This document shows, one piece after another, positions 1 through 9,269 of a stretch of 64,000 bases of DNA (positions within the stretch are counted from its first letter, which is position 1; the number at the start of each line of letters is the position of its first letter). The notes beneath the pieces are model-generated. The model searched no databases, was not told the origin of the DNA, and saw nothing but the letters and a program-made list of their open reading frames with translations. The translations under genes and the position numbers were made by a program. The stretch is from NCBI GenBank assembly GCA_903951825.1, contig CAJBDJ010000049.1, positions 1-64,000 on the forward strand, in the 5' to 3' direction. The DNA is from an uncultured Pseudomonadota bacterium. Lineage in GTDB: Bacteria; Pseudomonadota; Gammaproteobacteria; Burkholderiales; Rhodocyclaceae.

Positions 1-47
1 AAAAGCCGCGAGGCTACCTTTAACTATTCATGCAACATCTTCCGCAT

Positions 48-141
48 CGGTCACGTTCAGCGCGAAATCGCGGTCACGCTTTCGTGAAACGACGGTCACG
101 CTTCGGCGAAATCACCGGTCACGATGACGCGAAATACGCAC
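48..141. repeat. Four direct repeats of CGGTCACG (starts 48, 71, 93, 116), each followed by a CG-GAAA-like tail; resembles the multiple terminal repeats of an IS21-family element
   Basis: Seen in sequence: cggtcacgttcagcgcgaaat / cggtcacgctttcgtgaaac / cggtcacgcttcggcgaaat / cggtcacgatgacgcgaaat. IS21 assignment is from memory of that family's ends; no transposase is inside the window. Confidence 0.55.
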
Positions 142-465
142 TCGTCGACGTAGTAGGTGTGCGAAATCTCCAATCAGTTGACCACTGAATCTCACGGCAC
201 TTGACCAAGCGCTATCATCTCGTTGACCAGTAATTTGGCATTAGGCGGCAGTCGGCCATCAACGGCCGGTCGCTCCTCCCCCGGAGCAGCCATTCAGATG
301 GCCGCTTCGCTTTGAAACCTTCCCGATAACCGGTTCAGAGAACTCGGCCAAACCAGCCATTGATGAGTCGGCACATCAACGGCTGCTGCGCTGCTGTAAG
401 CTGCCGCCGGTGATATCAAAGTTTTGAACGCTCGCAAGTGCCATCCTTTCGAGCGCAAACTTGAA

Positions 466-1155
466 TCAATGATCCGAGTTTGCCGTCATTGCGCGCCCTG
501 ACAAGGATAGCCTGTTCCGGTACTGGTTCTTCAGCCGATAAAGTTGTGCTGGTCGGTTGGCGCGTCCGGCTTCTAGCGCCCCCTCTACTGGCTCCAGCAT
601 ATCTAGTTCATCCATCTTGCGGCGAAAACTCACCTTGTTGATCGGCTCCCCAAGGATTGCTTCGTAGACCGCTTGCAGCCGAGGCAGCGTGAACTGTTCT
701 CCACACAGATAGACGGGAAGCGATGAGTAGCTACTCTTGCTCCGCACTCGCTCGACTGCGGCAAGCACGATTTCCTTGTGGTCAAAAGGTAATGTCCTCA
801 GCTGATCAACAGGCTGCAGTTGAAGTCCTGGAGCCCGATCAGGTTTGATTAACTCTGCAGGCACCAGTGCGTAATAGACAATCGAGATAGACCAGCCGCG
901 TGGGTCTCGTGCAGCACCAGAGAACGTACACAGTTGTTCCAGATAAGGACTGGCGATGCCGGTTTTTTCATTCAGCATCCGCGCTGCTGCGTCCAGCGTA
1001 TCGGCATCTTCTTCCGGGTGGATAAAGCCTCCAGGCAGGGCATAGCCACCTTCAAATGGAGGCTTGTCGCGCTTGAGTAGCGCTACGTGCAGCGCTGAAC
1101 CCTGCAAACAAAGCAGCACAACGTCGATGGTGCAGATGATGGGCTTCTGAGGCAT
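466..1155 (-). CDS. nrtR: NUDIX-domain transcriptional regulator, NrtR-like (NAD metabolism)
   Basis: N-terminal Nudix-like domain (GGYALPGGFIHPEEDADTLDAAARMLNEKTG) plus C-terminal winged-helix-like region; divergent from NAD salvage genes. Confidence 0.8.
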   Translation of the reverse strand: MPQKPIICTIDVVLLCLQGSALHVALLKRDKPPFEGGYALPGGFIHPEEDADTLDAAARMLNEKTGIASPYLEQLCTFSGAARDPRGWSISIVYYALVPAELIKPDRAPGLQLQPVDQLRTLPFDHKEIVLAAVERVRSKSSYSSLPVYLCGEQFTLPRLQAVYEAILGEPINKVSFRRKMDELDMLEPVEGALEAGRANRPAQLYRLKNQYRNRLSLSGRAMTANSDH

Positions 1156-1187
1156 GGAGGGCGCTTCTCTTAGTTTCTATACGACAC

Positions 1188-1208
1188 TAACAGTATATGT
1201 ACTCGTTA
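1188..1208. promoter_or_regulatory. Candidate NrtR operator: imperfect inverted repeat TAACAGTA-TATG-TACTcGTTA
   Basis: TAAC AGTA tatg TACT c GTTA in the divergent intergenic region between nrtR-like gene and NAD operon. Confidence 0.4.
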
Positions 1209-1311
1209 CCTTATTTACGAGACTTTAAATTACTTAGTTGCACTATGCTCCTAAGTGTTCTAGAGTTCGCACATACCCGCTCCGACATGGCGGGAGTCAA
1301 GGAGAAGAGTC

Positions 1312-2178
1312 ATGGCAACACGAACACTGCATCTGCTCATCATTGATCCACAAAACGACTTCTGCGACCTGCCCGTCAATTACTGCCCCGCCGATCCGCA
1401 TGGTGGAAGCTTCGTTCCGAGCTTGCCGGTCACAGGCGCACATGCCGATATGCAACGTCTGGCGGCCATGATTGACGCGGGCCAAGATGGTCTCAGTGCA
1501 ATCACTGTTACGCTCGATTCGCACCAGCATCTGGATATTGCACATCCGACCTTCTGGCAGTATGCCTCAGGCGCACCAATTGCTCCCTTTACCGAGATTC
1601 AAGCGGCGGACGTGCGCACCGGACGTTTTCTGCCTCGCAACACGAAGGGGCGCGAGCGGGCGCAAGCGTATCTGGATGCACTGGAGTCAGCCGGCCGATA
1701 TACCCACATGGTCTGGCCGGTTCATTGCGAAATTGGCACCTGGGGTCACAACATTCACCATGACCTGCGTCTGGCATGCAACCGCTGGGAAGAGGCGAAC
1801 AGCAGCATCGTTGCCAAGGTCAGCAAGGGTGAGAACTCTTGGACCGAGCACTACAGCGCAATTATGGCCGAAGTGCCCGATCAGGATGATGCGCACACCC
1901 AGCTCAACGCTGAGCTGCTACAGAACCTGCTCGCGGCTGATCGGGTATACATCGCTGGTGAGGCAGGTAGCCACTGTGTAAAGGCCACCACGGAACACAT
2001 TGTCGGAAATTGGCCTGCAGCAGAGTTAGGCCGGCTGGTTTTGATTGAGGATTGCATCAGTGCGGTCGGCGGCTTTGAGCCTCAGTACGCAGATTTTCTG
2101 GCGGATATGCGCAGGTGTGGCGTGCAGGTGATGAGCGCAGCCGATGTTTGCACCGAACTGCAGGGCAATGTTGGCTGA
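1312..2178 (+). CDS. Isochorismatase/nicotinamidase-like cysteine hydrolase
   Basis: LLIIDPQNDFCD N-terminus and GEAGSHCVKATTEHI catalytic-Cys region; next to pncB/nadE. Confidence 0.8.
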   Translation: MATRTLHLLIIDPQNDFCDLPVNYCPADPHGGSFVPSLPVTGAHADMQRLAAMIDAGQDGLSAITVTLDSHQHLDIAHPTFWQYASGAPIAPFTEIQAADVRTGRFLPRNTKGRERAQAYLDALESAGRYTHMVWPVHCEIGTWGHNIHHDLRLACNRWEEANSSIVAKVSKGENSWTEHYSAIMAEVPDQDDAHTQLNAELLQNLLAADRVYIAGEAGSHCVKATTEHIVGNWPAAELGRLVLIEDCISAVGGFEPQYADFLADMRRCGVQVMSAADVCTELQGNVG

Positions 2179-2211
2179 ATGACAAACAAGAATATCGAGG
2201 GAGAACAAAGC

Positions 2212-3417
2212 ATGCTTGCCAATCAGGCACCGGTCGTACGCAGCCTTCTGGAAAACGACCTCTATAAATTCACCATGTGGCAGGCGCTGCTACACAGCCA
2301 CCCCGGCGCACAAGCCGAGTACCGCTTTGTCTGTCGCAATGCAACGGCTTTTCCGCTGGCCGAATTGAAGAGGGCGGTCGAAGCCGAACTGGATCACCTG
2401 TGCAGTTTGTATTTTGCGCAGGACGAGTTGGAATACTTGTCCAGTCTTCGCTTCATCAAGAGCGATTTCGTTGATTTTCTGTCTGTCTTCCGGTTTCAGC
2501 GTCGCTTCATCGAGGTGAAGGCAGAAGGTGAGCATCTGTCGGTGGTAGCGCGCGGGCCGCTGGTGCACGTGATGGGCTTCGAAATTTTCGTGCTCTACAT
2601 CGTGAACGAACTGTATTTCCGCCGGTTGCCACAGGAAGGCGTACTCGACGTGGCTCGCCAGCGTCTGGCAACCAAGCTGGAGGCTTTGAAGGCCGCCTCG
2701 GGTGAACTGGCGAGCGAAGGTGATTTCCCCTTCGTCTTCTTCGACTTTGGCCTGCGCCGCCGTTATTCGGGCGCTTGGCAGGAGGAGGTAGTGCAGACCT
2801 TTGCCCATGAGGTGCCACTGTATTTCCGGGGCACGTCGAACGTGTATCTGGCCAAGCAATACGGCCTCACTCCGATTGGCACCATGGCCCACGAATACCT
2901 GCAGGCCTATCAGGCCTTCGGTTTCCGCCTGCGCGATTTCCAGAAAGCCGCGTTGGAAGGCTGGGTACAGGAATACCGTGGCGACCTCGGCGTGGCACTG
3001 ACTGATGTCGTCGGCATGGATGCCTTTCTCGCCGATTTCGACCTTTATTTCGCGAAGCTATTCGATGGTCTGCGTCACGATTCCGGGGATCCCGTTGTCT
3101 GGGGCGAGAAGGCTATCTCGCATTACAACACCCTGCGTATTGACCCGGTAACGAAGCGCCTGGTCTTCTCGGACGGGCTGAACATTCCGCGTGCCATCGA
3201 GCTGTACAGTCATTTCAAGGGACGTATCCAGACCAGTTTTGGTATCGGCACTGATCTTTCGAATGACACGCCGCATAAGGCGCTCAACATCGTCATGAAG
3301 ATCACCGCCTGCAATGGCCAGCCAGTTGCCAAGCTTTCCGACGCGCCGGGCAAGACGCTGTGCGAGGACGAAACCTTCCTAGCCTATCTGCGCCAAGTGT
3401 TCAATCATCACATCTGA
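2212..3417 (+). CDS. pncB: Nicotinate phosphoribosyltransferase
   Basis: [68 protein letters not shown] motifs; start at 2212 preferred (gaggga RBS upstream). Confidence 0.9.
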   Translation: MLANQAPVVRSLLENDLYKFTMWQALLHSHPGAQAEYRFVCRNATAFPLAELKRAVEAELDHLCSLYFAQDELEYLSSLRFIKSDFVDFLSVFRFQRRFIEVKAEGEHLSVVARGPLVHVMGFEIFVLYIVNELYFRRLPQEGVLDVARQRLATKLEALKAASGELASEGDFPFVFFDFGLRRRYSGAWQEEVVQTFAHEVPLYFRGTSNVYLAKQYGLTPIGTMAHEYLQAYQAFGFRLRDFQKAALEGWVQEYRGDLGVALTDVVGMDAFLADFDLYFAKLFDGLRHDSGDPVVWGEKAISHYNTLRIDPVTKRLVFSDGLNIPRAIELYSHFKGRIQTSFGIGTDLSNDTPHKALNIVMKITACNGQPVAKLSDAPGKTLCEDETFLAYLRQVFNHHI

Positions 3418-3426
3418 GACGCTCTC

Positions 3427-5133
3427 ATGAGTACTTATTTTCGCATTACGCTCGCCCAGATCAATCCGACCGTGGGTGACATACAGGGCAACATCGCCTT
3501 GATGCAAGTTGCCGCTCAAGCGGCGCAGGCTGAAGGCGCGAGTCTGGTCGTTTTCCCCGAACTGTCGTTGACCGGCTACTACCCTGGCGACTTGTTCAAC
3601 GAACCGGAATTCTTGCTCCAGGCCGAGCAAGGAATTGTCCAGTTGCTGGAATATACGCGTGCAACGCCCAGCCTGCATTGGGTTGTGGGTGCGCCGCTGC
3701 GTCGCGAAGGGCCCGGTAAGTCCTTGCAGAACAGCCTGCTAGTGCTGGCTGATGGCGCGATCCGATTACGCTATGCCAAGCAGCTATTACCTACTTACAA
3801 TATTTTTGATGAGCGCCGCCATTTTGAACCGGGCCCGGATGTGGCCAAGGTGCTACGCATTGGCCAAATGCAGATCGGCTTCCTGATCTGCGAGGATGGT
3901 TGGAACGACGAAGGCAGCGAGTACGACGTCAATCCTTTCGAGCGGCTTGCCGATTCTTCACCGGATCTTGTCGTGTCGATCAACGCCAGCCCGTCCAGCA
4001 TAGGCAAGCGCGAGCTGCGGCACACCCTTTTTGCCGCTGCAAGCCAGCGTCACGGACTTCCGCTGGTCTACGTGAATCAGGTTGGCGGGCACGACCAGAT
4101 CGTTTTTGATGGGACTTCCTTTGCTGTGGAGCCGGAAGCCGGCGTGGTTTTCGAAGCTAAGCGCTTCGAAGATGACGTGTGCACGCTGGAATTTGCTCAG
4201 GGGCGTTTTGGTGCAAACAATGCACTGCCAGAAGTCTCTGCTGCTGGCCTGCCCGTGATGGAGTTCTACCGCCGCCAGATCGTTCTGGGGCTACGTGACT
4301 ACGCACGGCGCTGTGGTTTCAAGCAGGCGGTGGTGGGCTCGTCCGGCGGCATAGACAGCGCGCTGACCCTCGCGCTGGCTGCCGAGGCGCTGGGTCCAGA
4401 AAACGTGGTTGGCATCACAATGCCGTCAAAATTCTCCAGCGAAGGCAGCGTCAGTGATTCCGAGGCTCTGTGCCGCAACTTGGGAATCCAACTGATCGAG
4501 CACCCGATCCGCGATCTTGTGGAGCAATACGCAAAGGGTTTCAGTGCCGCATTCGAATCTCCGCTGCAAGGGCTGCCCCTAGAGAACCTGCAAGCTCGCG
4601 TTCGCGGAACCCTCCTGATGGAATACTCGAACGCCTTCGGGCATTTGCTGCTGACTACGGGGAATAAGAGCGAGATCTCAGTCGGCTATTGCACGCTCTA
4701 CGGTGATACCAATGGCGGCTTGGGCCTTATTGGGGATCTCTACAAGACCGAGGTTTTCGCCTTGTGCCGTCATATTAATGAAACGGCGGGGCGCGAACTG
4801 ATCCCGGTTGCCATCATTGAGAAAGAGCCCTCTGCCGAGTTGGCTCTGGATCAGAAGGATACCGACAGCCTGCCGCCATATCCGGTGCTCGATGGCATTC
4901 TCAAACACCTGATTGAGGGGGTGCGTCTTGGGCGCGATGAGCGAGAGGAAGTCGAGCGCGCGTACGCAGATCAGATCGCCAGCGAAGCCGGCCGAACCTT
5001 GATCACCCGGATCAAGAAGATGATTGCCCGCAACGAATACAAGCGCCGTCAAGCACCGCCCATCTTGCGTCTGCGCGGACGCGCTTTTGGCAGCGGCCGG
5101 CAGATGCCAATCGCTGCGAAGTACGATTTTTGA
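3427..5133 (+). CDS. nadE: Glutamine-dependent NAD+ synthase (carbon-nitrogen hydrolase + synthetase)
   Basis: Nitrilase-like N-terminus (ITLAQINPTVGDIQGN) and SSGGIDSALTLALA synthetase motif. Confidence 0.95.
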   Translation: MSTYFRITLAQINPTVGDIQGNIALMQVAAQAAQAEGASLVVFPELSLTGYYPGDLFNEPEFLLQAEQGIVQLLEYTRATPSLHWVVGAPLRREGPGKSLQNSLLVLADGAIRLRYAKQLLPTYNIFDERRHFEPGPDVAKVLRIGQMQIGFLICEDGWNDEGSEYDVNPFERLADSSPDLVVSINASPSSIGKRELRHTLFAAASQRHGLPLVYVNQVGGHDQIVFDGTSFAVEPEAGVVFEAKRFEDDVCTLEFAQGRFGANNALPEVSAAGLPVMEFYRRQIVLGLRDYARRCGFKQAVVGSSGGIDSALTLALAAEALGPENVVGITMPSKFSSEGSVSDSEALCRNLGIQLIEHPIRDLVEQYAKGFSAAFESPLQGLPLENLQARVRGTLLMEYSNAFGHLLLTTGNKSEISVGYCTLYGDTNGGLGLIGDLYKTEVFALCRHINETAGRELIPVAIIEKEPSAELALDQKDTDSLPPYPVLDGILKHLIEGVRLGRDEREEVERAYADQIASEAGRTLITRIKKMIARNEYKRRQAPPILRLRGRAFGSGRQMPIAAKYDF

Positions 5134-5143
5134 GGAATCCTAA

Positions 5144-6202
5144 ATGAGCCAACAGATGAACTTCGAAGCCGCCGTATTGATCGGCCGTTTCCAACCATTC
5201 CACAACGGTCACGCCGCCTTGCTGACAAAGGCGCTGGAATCCGCACCGCGCGTGTTTGTGATTCTTGGCTCGGCCTACGCGGCACGTAATGCCAAGAATC
5301 CCTTCAGTTGGGAAGAGCGTGCCGCCATGATTGGCTGCACGCTCGACGACGGTCAGCGCGAACGCGTCAGTTTCCTGCCGATGCGTGACTACTATGACGA
5401 TTCACGCTGGGCGGCCGGGGCCGCTGAATTGGTTGAGAATTCGCTCGGCCGCAAGGCGCGGGTGGCCCTGATTGGTTATGTGAAGGATGCCTCAAGCCAA
5501 TACCTGAATCGATTCCCCAACTGGGAGTTCATAGGCATGCCGGCACAGGGCGAGATCGACGCGACTAGTCTGCGCCGTATCTGGTTCGAGGGCGAAGATG
5601 CAAATGTCACCCGCGCGCTGCTCGCTCCGCTGTTGCCGCCTGCCGTATTGCACTACCTGCAAGGCTGGGCCGTGCTGCCGCATTTCGCTTCGCTGCGTAC
5701 CGAACATCTGGCGATTGAGGAAGGCAAAAAAATCTGGGGTCTTGGCCCCTTCATCACCGTGGACGCGGTGGTCAAAGCCTCGGACCAGATCCTGCTGGTC
5801 AAGCGCGGACGCGCGCCGGGCAAGGGCCTGTGGGCGCTGCCCGGCGGTTTTCTGGATGGACGCGAAAGGGTGTTGCAAGGCGCAATTCGCGAACTGCGTG
5901 AAGAGACCGGCTTCGGTCTGCTAGACGCCACGCTGGAAGAGGCGCTGGCCGGCACAGCGGTATTTGATCATCCCGACCGTAGCTCGCGTGGCCGCACCAT
6001 CACCCACGCCCACTTCTTCGATCTGAAAATCGCCCGCCCGCCGCAGGTGGCCGGCGCCGATGATGCGGCCGAGGCGCGCTGGGTGCCGATCACGGAGCTG
6101 GCAGCGATGGAAGGCGAGCTGTTCGAGGACCATTTCAATATTCTCGATCACTTTTTGGCATTGTCTCAACAGGACGCCCACGTATCGACATCGAGGGCAT
6201 GA
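5144..6202 (+). CDS. nadM: Bifunctional nicotinamide-nucleotide adenylyltransferase / Nudix hydrolase (NadM-Nudix)
   Basis: LIGRFQPFHNGH nucleotidyltransferase motif plus Nudix box GGFLDGRERVLQGAIRELREETG. Confidence 0.9.
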   Translation: MSQQMNFEAAVLIGRFQPFHNGHAALLTKALESAPRVFVILGSAYAARNAKNPFSWEERAAMIGCTLDDGQRERVSFLPMRDYYDDSRWAAGAAELVENSLGRKARVALIGYVKDASSQYLNRFPNWEFIGMPAQGEIDATSLRRIWFEGEDANVTRALLAPLLPPAVLHYLQGWAVLPHFASLRTEHLAIEEGKKIWGLGPFITVDAVVKASDQILLVKRGRAPGKGLWALPGGFLDGRERVLQGAIRELREETGFGLLDATLEEALAGTAVFDHPDRSSRGRTITHAHFFDLKIARPPQVAGADDAAEARWVPITELAAMEGELFEDHFNILDHFLALSQQDAHVSTSRA

Positions 6203-7182
6203 TGAATCAGGGGCGTCGCGTAATTGTCTGGAGAGTGACGCAGGACTGCAATCTGGATTGCCAGTTCTGTTCATACAGTCAGTCACTCAATCGCATTCGC
6301 CATAATGCTGACCCGGCAAAGGTCGAGCGTTTCGGCGCGCTGTTGGGCGAGTATTCAAAACAGACTGGCCGGAACACTCTGGTCAGCTGGATTGGCGGAG
6401 AGCCTTTGCTCTGGCCTGCGTTATGGGATGTCTCCCGCCGATTTGTGCACGAGTTCGGATTAGATGTCAGTACGACCACGAACGGAGTTCCTCTGCGATC
6501 CAGAAGGGTCGCAGAACGCATCGTCGATGACTTTACGGAGATCGTGATCAGTATTGATGGTTTCGGAGATGAGAACGACCGAGTGCGGCAAAAACCAGGC
6601 TTGTTTGAGGAGTTGAAGCGGAATATCTCTACACTCGTCGAGCTAAAGGCGAGCCGAGGATCTGCGCTGACCGTGAAGGTAAATACGATCCTGATGCGAA
6701 AGAACATCGAGCACTTCGAAGCCTTTTGCGAAGTTTTGCTGAGCTGGGGCGTGGAGGAACTGACGTTCAATCAGCTCGGCGGCTACGACCGGCCAGAGTT
6801 CTTTCCGGCTAACAGGCTTCTATCGTCGCAGGTGAGCAACTTCATCAATGCCTTGTCCGGGTGGAAGACGCAATTTGCGGAGAAGGGGCTGCTCATTCAT
6901 GGCAGTGACGCCTATTTGCACCGGCTCCAGTGCTCCAGCCGTGACGAGAAAATTCCGGTCGAAGATTGTGCGCCTGGATCGTGGTTCTGGTTTGTGAATG
7001 AAAACGGTTTGATCAGTCCCTGTAGTTACACCAGTTATGAATATGCCGTAGATATAGATTCGATTCGATCTCGGGATGAGATCGATGCTGTGGAAGCCAC
7101 CTTCCGGCAGATGCAGTCTGAAAATAAATCCCGTTTTTGTGGCGACTGCCATTGCACCCAATTGTTCGATAAATTTAGCTGA
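6199..7182 (+). CDS. Radical SAM protein with C-terminal Cys-rich (SPASM-like) region
   Basis: CNLDCQFC (CxxxCxxC) motif, GGEPLLWP, STTTNG; C-terminal CAPGSW...CSYTSY...CGDCHC; ATGA overlap with nadM. Confidence 0.88.
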   Translation: MMNQGRRVIVWRVTQDCNLDCQFCSYSQSLNRIRHNADPAKVERFGALLGEYSKQTGRNTLVSWIGGEPLLWPALWDVSRRFVHEFGLDVSTTTNGVPLRSRRVAERIVDDFTEIVISIDGFGDENDRVRQKPGLFEELKRNISTLVELKASRGSALTVKVNTILMRKNIEHFEAFCEVLLSWGVEELTFNQLGGYDRPEFFPANRLLSSQVSNFINALSGWKTQFAEKGLLIHGSDAYLHRLQCSSRDEKIPVEDCAPGSWFWFVNENGLISPCSYTSYEYAVDIDSIRSRDEIDAVEATFRQMQSENKSRFCGDCHCTQLFDKFS

Positions 7183-7193
7183 GGAGTTTGGAT

Positions 7194-7241
7194 ATGGCCA
7201 AAACTCTTGACACCACTGATATCAGCCAAGCTCTAGTTTGA
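7194..7241 (+). CDS. Very short ORF MAKTLDTTDISQALV, possible peptide substrate or N-terminus of a longer recoded peptide
   Basis: GAGGAG overlapping the radical SAM stop, 7 nt from ATG. The frame continues past TGA as FWSTVVEDFESLIGDTMLSQGG, then TGA, WANDGLG, TGA TGA. Confidence 0.4.
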   Translation: MAKTLDTTDISQALV

Positions 7242-7344
7242 TTCTGGTCGACTGTTGTTGAAGATTTTGAAAGTCTCATTGGCGACACAATGCTGTCGCA
7301 AGGTGGATGATGGGCAAATGACGGCTTAGGCTGATGACTTGCCG

Positions 7345-7374
7345 GTGAGCCGTTCCTCAGAATAACGGCTTCAC
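7345..7374 (+). other. RNA hairpin GTGAGCCGTT-(9 nt)-AACGGC(T)TCAC without a poly-T tail
   Basis: 10-bp stem with a single bulged T; starts 8 nt after the tandem TGA TGA at 7332-7337. Confidence 0.55.
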
Positions 7375-7534
7375 TCAGATAGCGGTCGTTGGGGCATTGA
7401 GACGGCGAATGACCGCAGTGGGCACGCTGCTGCCGTTCGGCATTGGCTGGTCAAGTTGATGATTACGTCTGGTCACAGCGGATGCGATTCAGTGGTCAAA
7501 GCAGCGCGATTCCGCAACTGTCTTTCCGGCTGAC

Positions 7535-8136
7535 TCAGAGCATCCCGCGCTCGCGGATGAAGGCGATGACGGCTGCCAACCCCGCGCCGGTTTTCAGATT
7601 GGTAAAGACGAAAGGCCGCTCGCCGCGCTGCGCTTGGGCGTCGTGCGCCATGACGTCGAGCGAGGCGCCAACGAGCGGCGCGAGGTCGATTTTATTGATG
7701 ATCAGGAGGTCGGATTTGGTGATGCCGGGGCCTCCTTTGCGCGGTATTTTCTCGCCGGCGGCGACGTCGATGACGTAGAGCGTCAGATCGGATAATTCCG
7801 GGGAGAAGGTGGCGGCGAGATTGTCACCGCCAGATTCGACAAGAATCAGCGCGACATCGGGAAACGCCCGTTGCAGGCGGTCGATGGCCTCCAGATTGAT
7901 CGAGGCATCCTCGCGAATGGCGGTATGTGGGCAGCCGCCGGTTTCGACACCGATGATGCGCTCCGGCGCCAGCGCTGAATGATTGACGAGAAAGCGGGCG
8001 TCCTCGGCGGTGTAAATGTCGTTGGTGACAACCGCCATATCGATCTGCTCGCGCAGCGCCAGGCACAGGGCCAGGGTGAGGGCGGTTTTGCCGGAACCGA
8101 CGGGGCCGCCGATGCCTACTCTAAGGGCTTGTTTGT
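7535..8136 (-). pseudogene. ureG: Urease accessory GTPase UreG, apparent frameshift near start
   Basis: [24 protein letters not shown] body in one frame; expected start MKPSTNKP (ATGA overlap with ureF) is in another frame and hits TAG after 10 codons. Confidence 0.75.
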
Positions 8137-8144
8137 TGATGGTT

Positions 8145-8834
8145 TCATGACCTGAAAAGACGTGAATATTGGGTTTCGTGGCGGGCGCAGGCAATGGCGA
8201 AGGCCGGCGTGAAGTTTGACCATTGGTTTTTTGGCCGCTTTTCGGCGCTCGCCGCAAGCTCGGGAATCTGTCGTCCGAGTTCGGCCAGCAAGCGCTGTCC
8301 GGCCGCCTGGCCGAGGGGAACGGCCTTGAGTGCGGCGAGCACCTGATTTTCTGCCCACGACCACAGATAGGCGATCAATGCGGCGTTCGGGGCGATTTTC
8401 CAGGCCGTCGCAAGGCCGGCCCAGACGGTGGGAAAGGCGATTTCAGGAAAGTTCTCCAGGGGGGTCGCCAGTAGCGCGAGGTCGTCGTCACGCAGGTCGC
8501 GCAACAGGCGGCGCAGCGAGAAACCCATCTGGATGGTTTCGGCACGTAGCTCGGCTGCTTCGCGGCTGGCCAGAAATTCGGCGTTGAGGGCGGTGATCTC
8601 GGCGTCATCGGCGGCCGCCCAGGCGGCCATCAAGGCAATCACCAGCGGCGCCTCATAAGTGCCGATGCCGTGATGCAGGAGGTCGCCAATCCAGCGTGCG
8701 GCGTCGGCCTCATTGCCGATGAGGCCGGATTCGACCGCCCATTCGAGCCCTTGCGAATACGTGTAAGCGCCAACCGGCAGCGTCGGGCTGGCCAGTTGCA
8801 GGAGGCGAACGAGTTGCAGGTTGTTGACGCTCAT
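8145..8834 (-). CDS. ureF: Urease accessory protein UreF
   Basis: [34 protein letters not shown]...[23 protein letters not shown]; the track ORF extends further upstream. Confidence 0.92.
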   Translation of the reverse strand: MSVNNLQLVRLLQLASPTLPVGAYTYSQGLEWAVESGLIGNEADAARWIGDLLHHGIGTYEAPLVIALMAAWAAADDAEITALNAEFLASREAAELRAETIQMGFSLRRLLRDLRDDDLALLATPLENFPEIAFPTVWAGLATAWKIAPNAALIAYLWSWAENQVLAALKAVPLGQAAGQRLLAELGRQIPELAASAEKRPKNQWSNFTPAFAIACARHETQYSRLFRS

Positions 8835-9269
8835 CAACCGGTCGCGGCAGGCAAGCGGATGAAGCCGTTTTCGTCGAGCGGGAAAAAAGGATTGAAACAG
8901 ACCTCCCACAAGAACCCGTCAGGGTCGGCGAAATAGCCGCGAAATCCGCCCCAGCTCGCTTTCTCGCCAGGCCGCACGAGGCGGCCACCGGCCGCCACAG
9001 CTTCTAGCAGCGTGGCCTCGACCGCCGCTGCCGAGTCGACGTTGTGAGCCAGTGAAAATCCGGGAAAGCTGCCGGCGGCAGCAGGGACTCCCGCGTCGTC
9101 GGCGAGCGCTGCGCGCCCGAACAAGGCAAAGGCAACACAGCCAACCTGAAAAAAAGCGACGTCCGCCTGGCTGCCCGAGGACTCCCGCCAGCCGAGCGCA
9201 CGATAGAAGCTGCGGCTGCGCTCAAGGTTTTCGACGCCAAGCATGATGAAGCTGATGGTCTGTCTCATT
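8834..9269 (-). CDS. VOC-superfamily (glyoxalase/bleomycin-resistance-like) protein
   Basis: MRQTISFIMLGVENLERSRSFYRALGW...GYFADPDGFLWEVCFNP; start at 9269 preferred. Confidence 0.85.
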
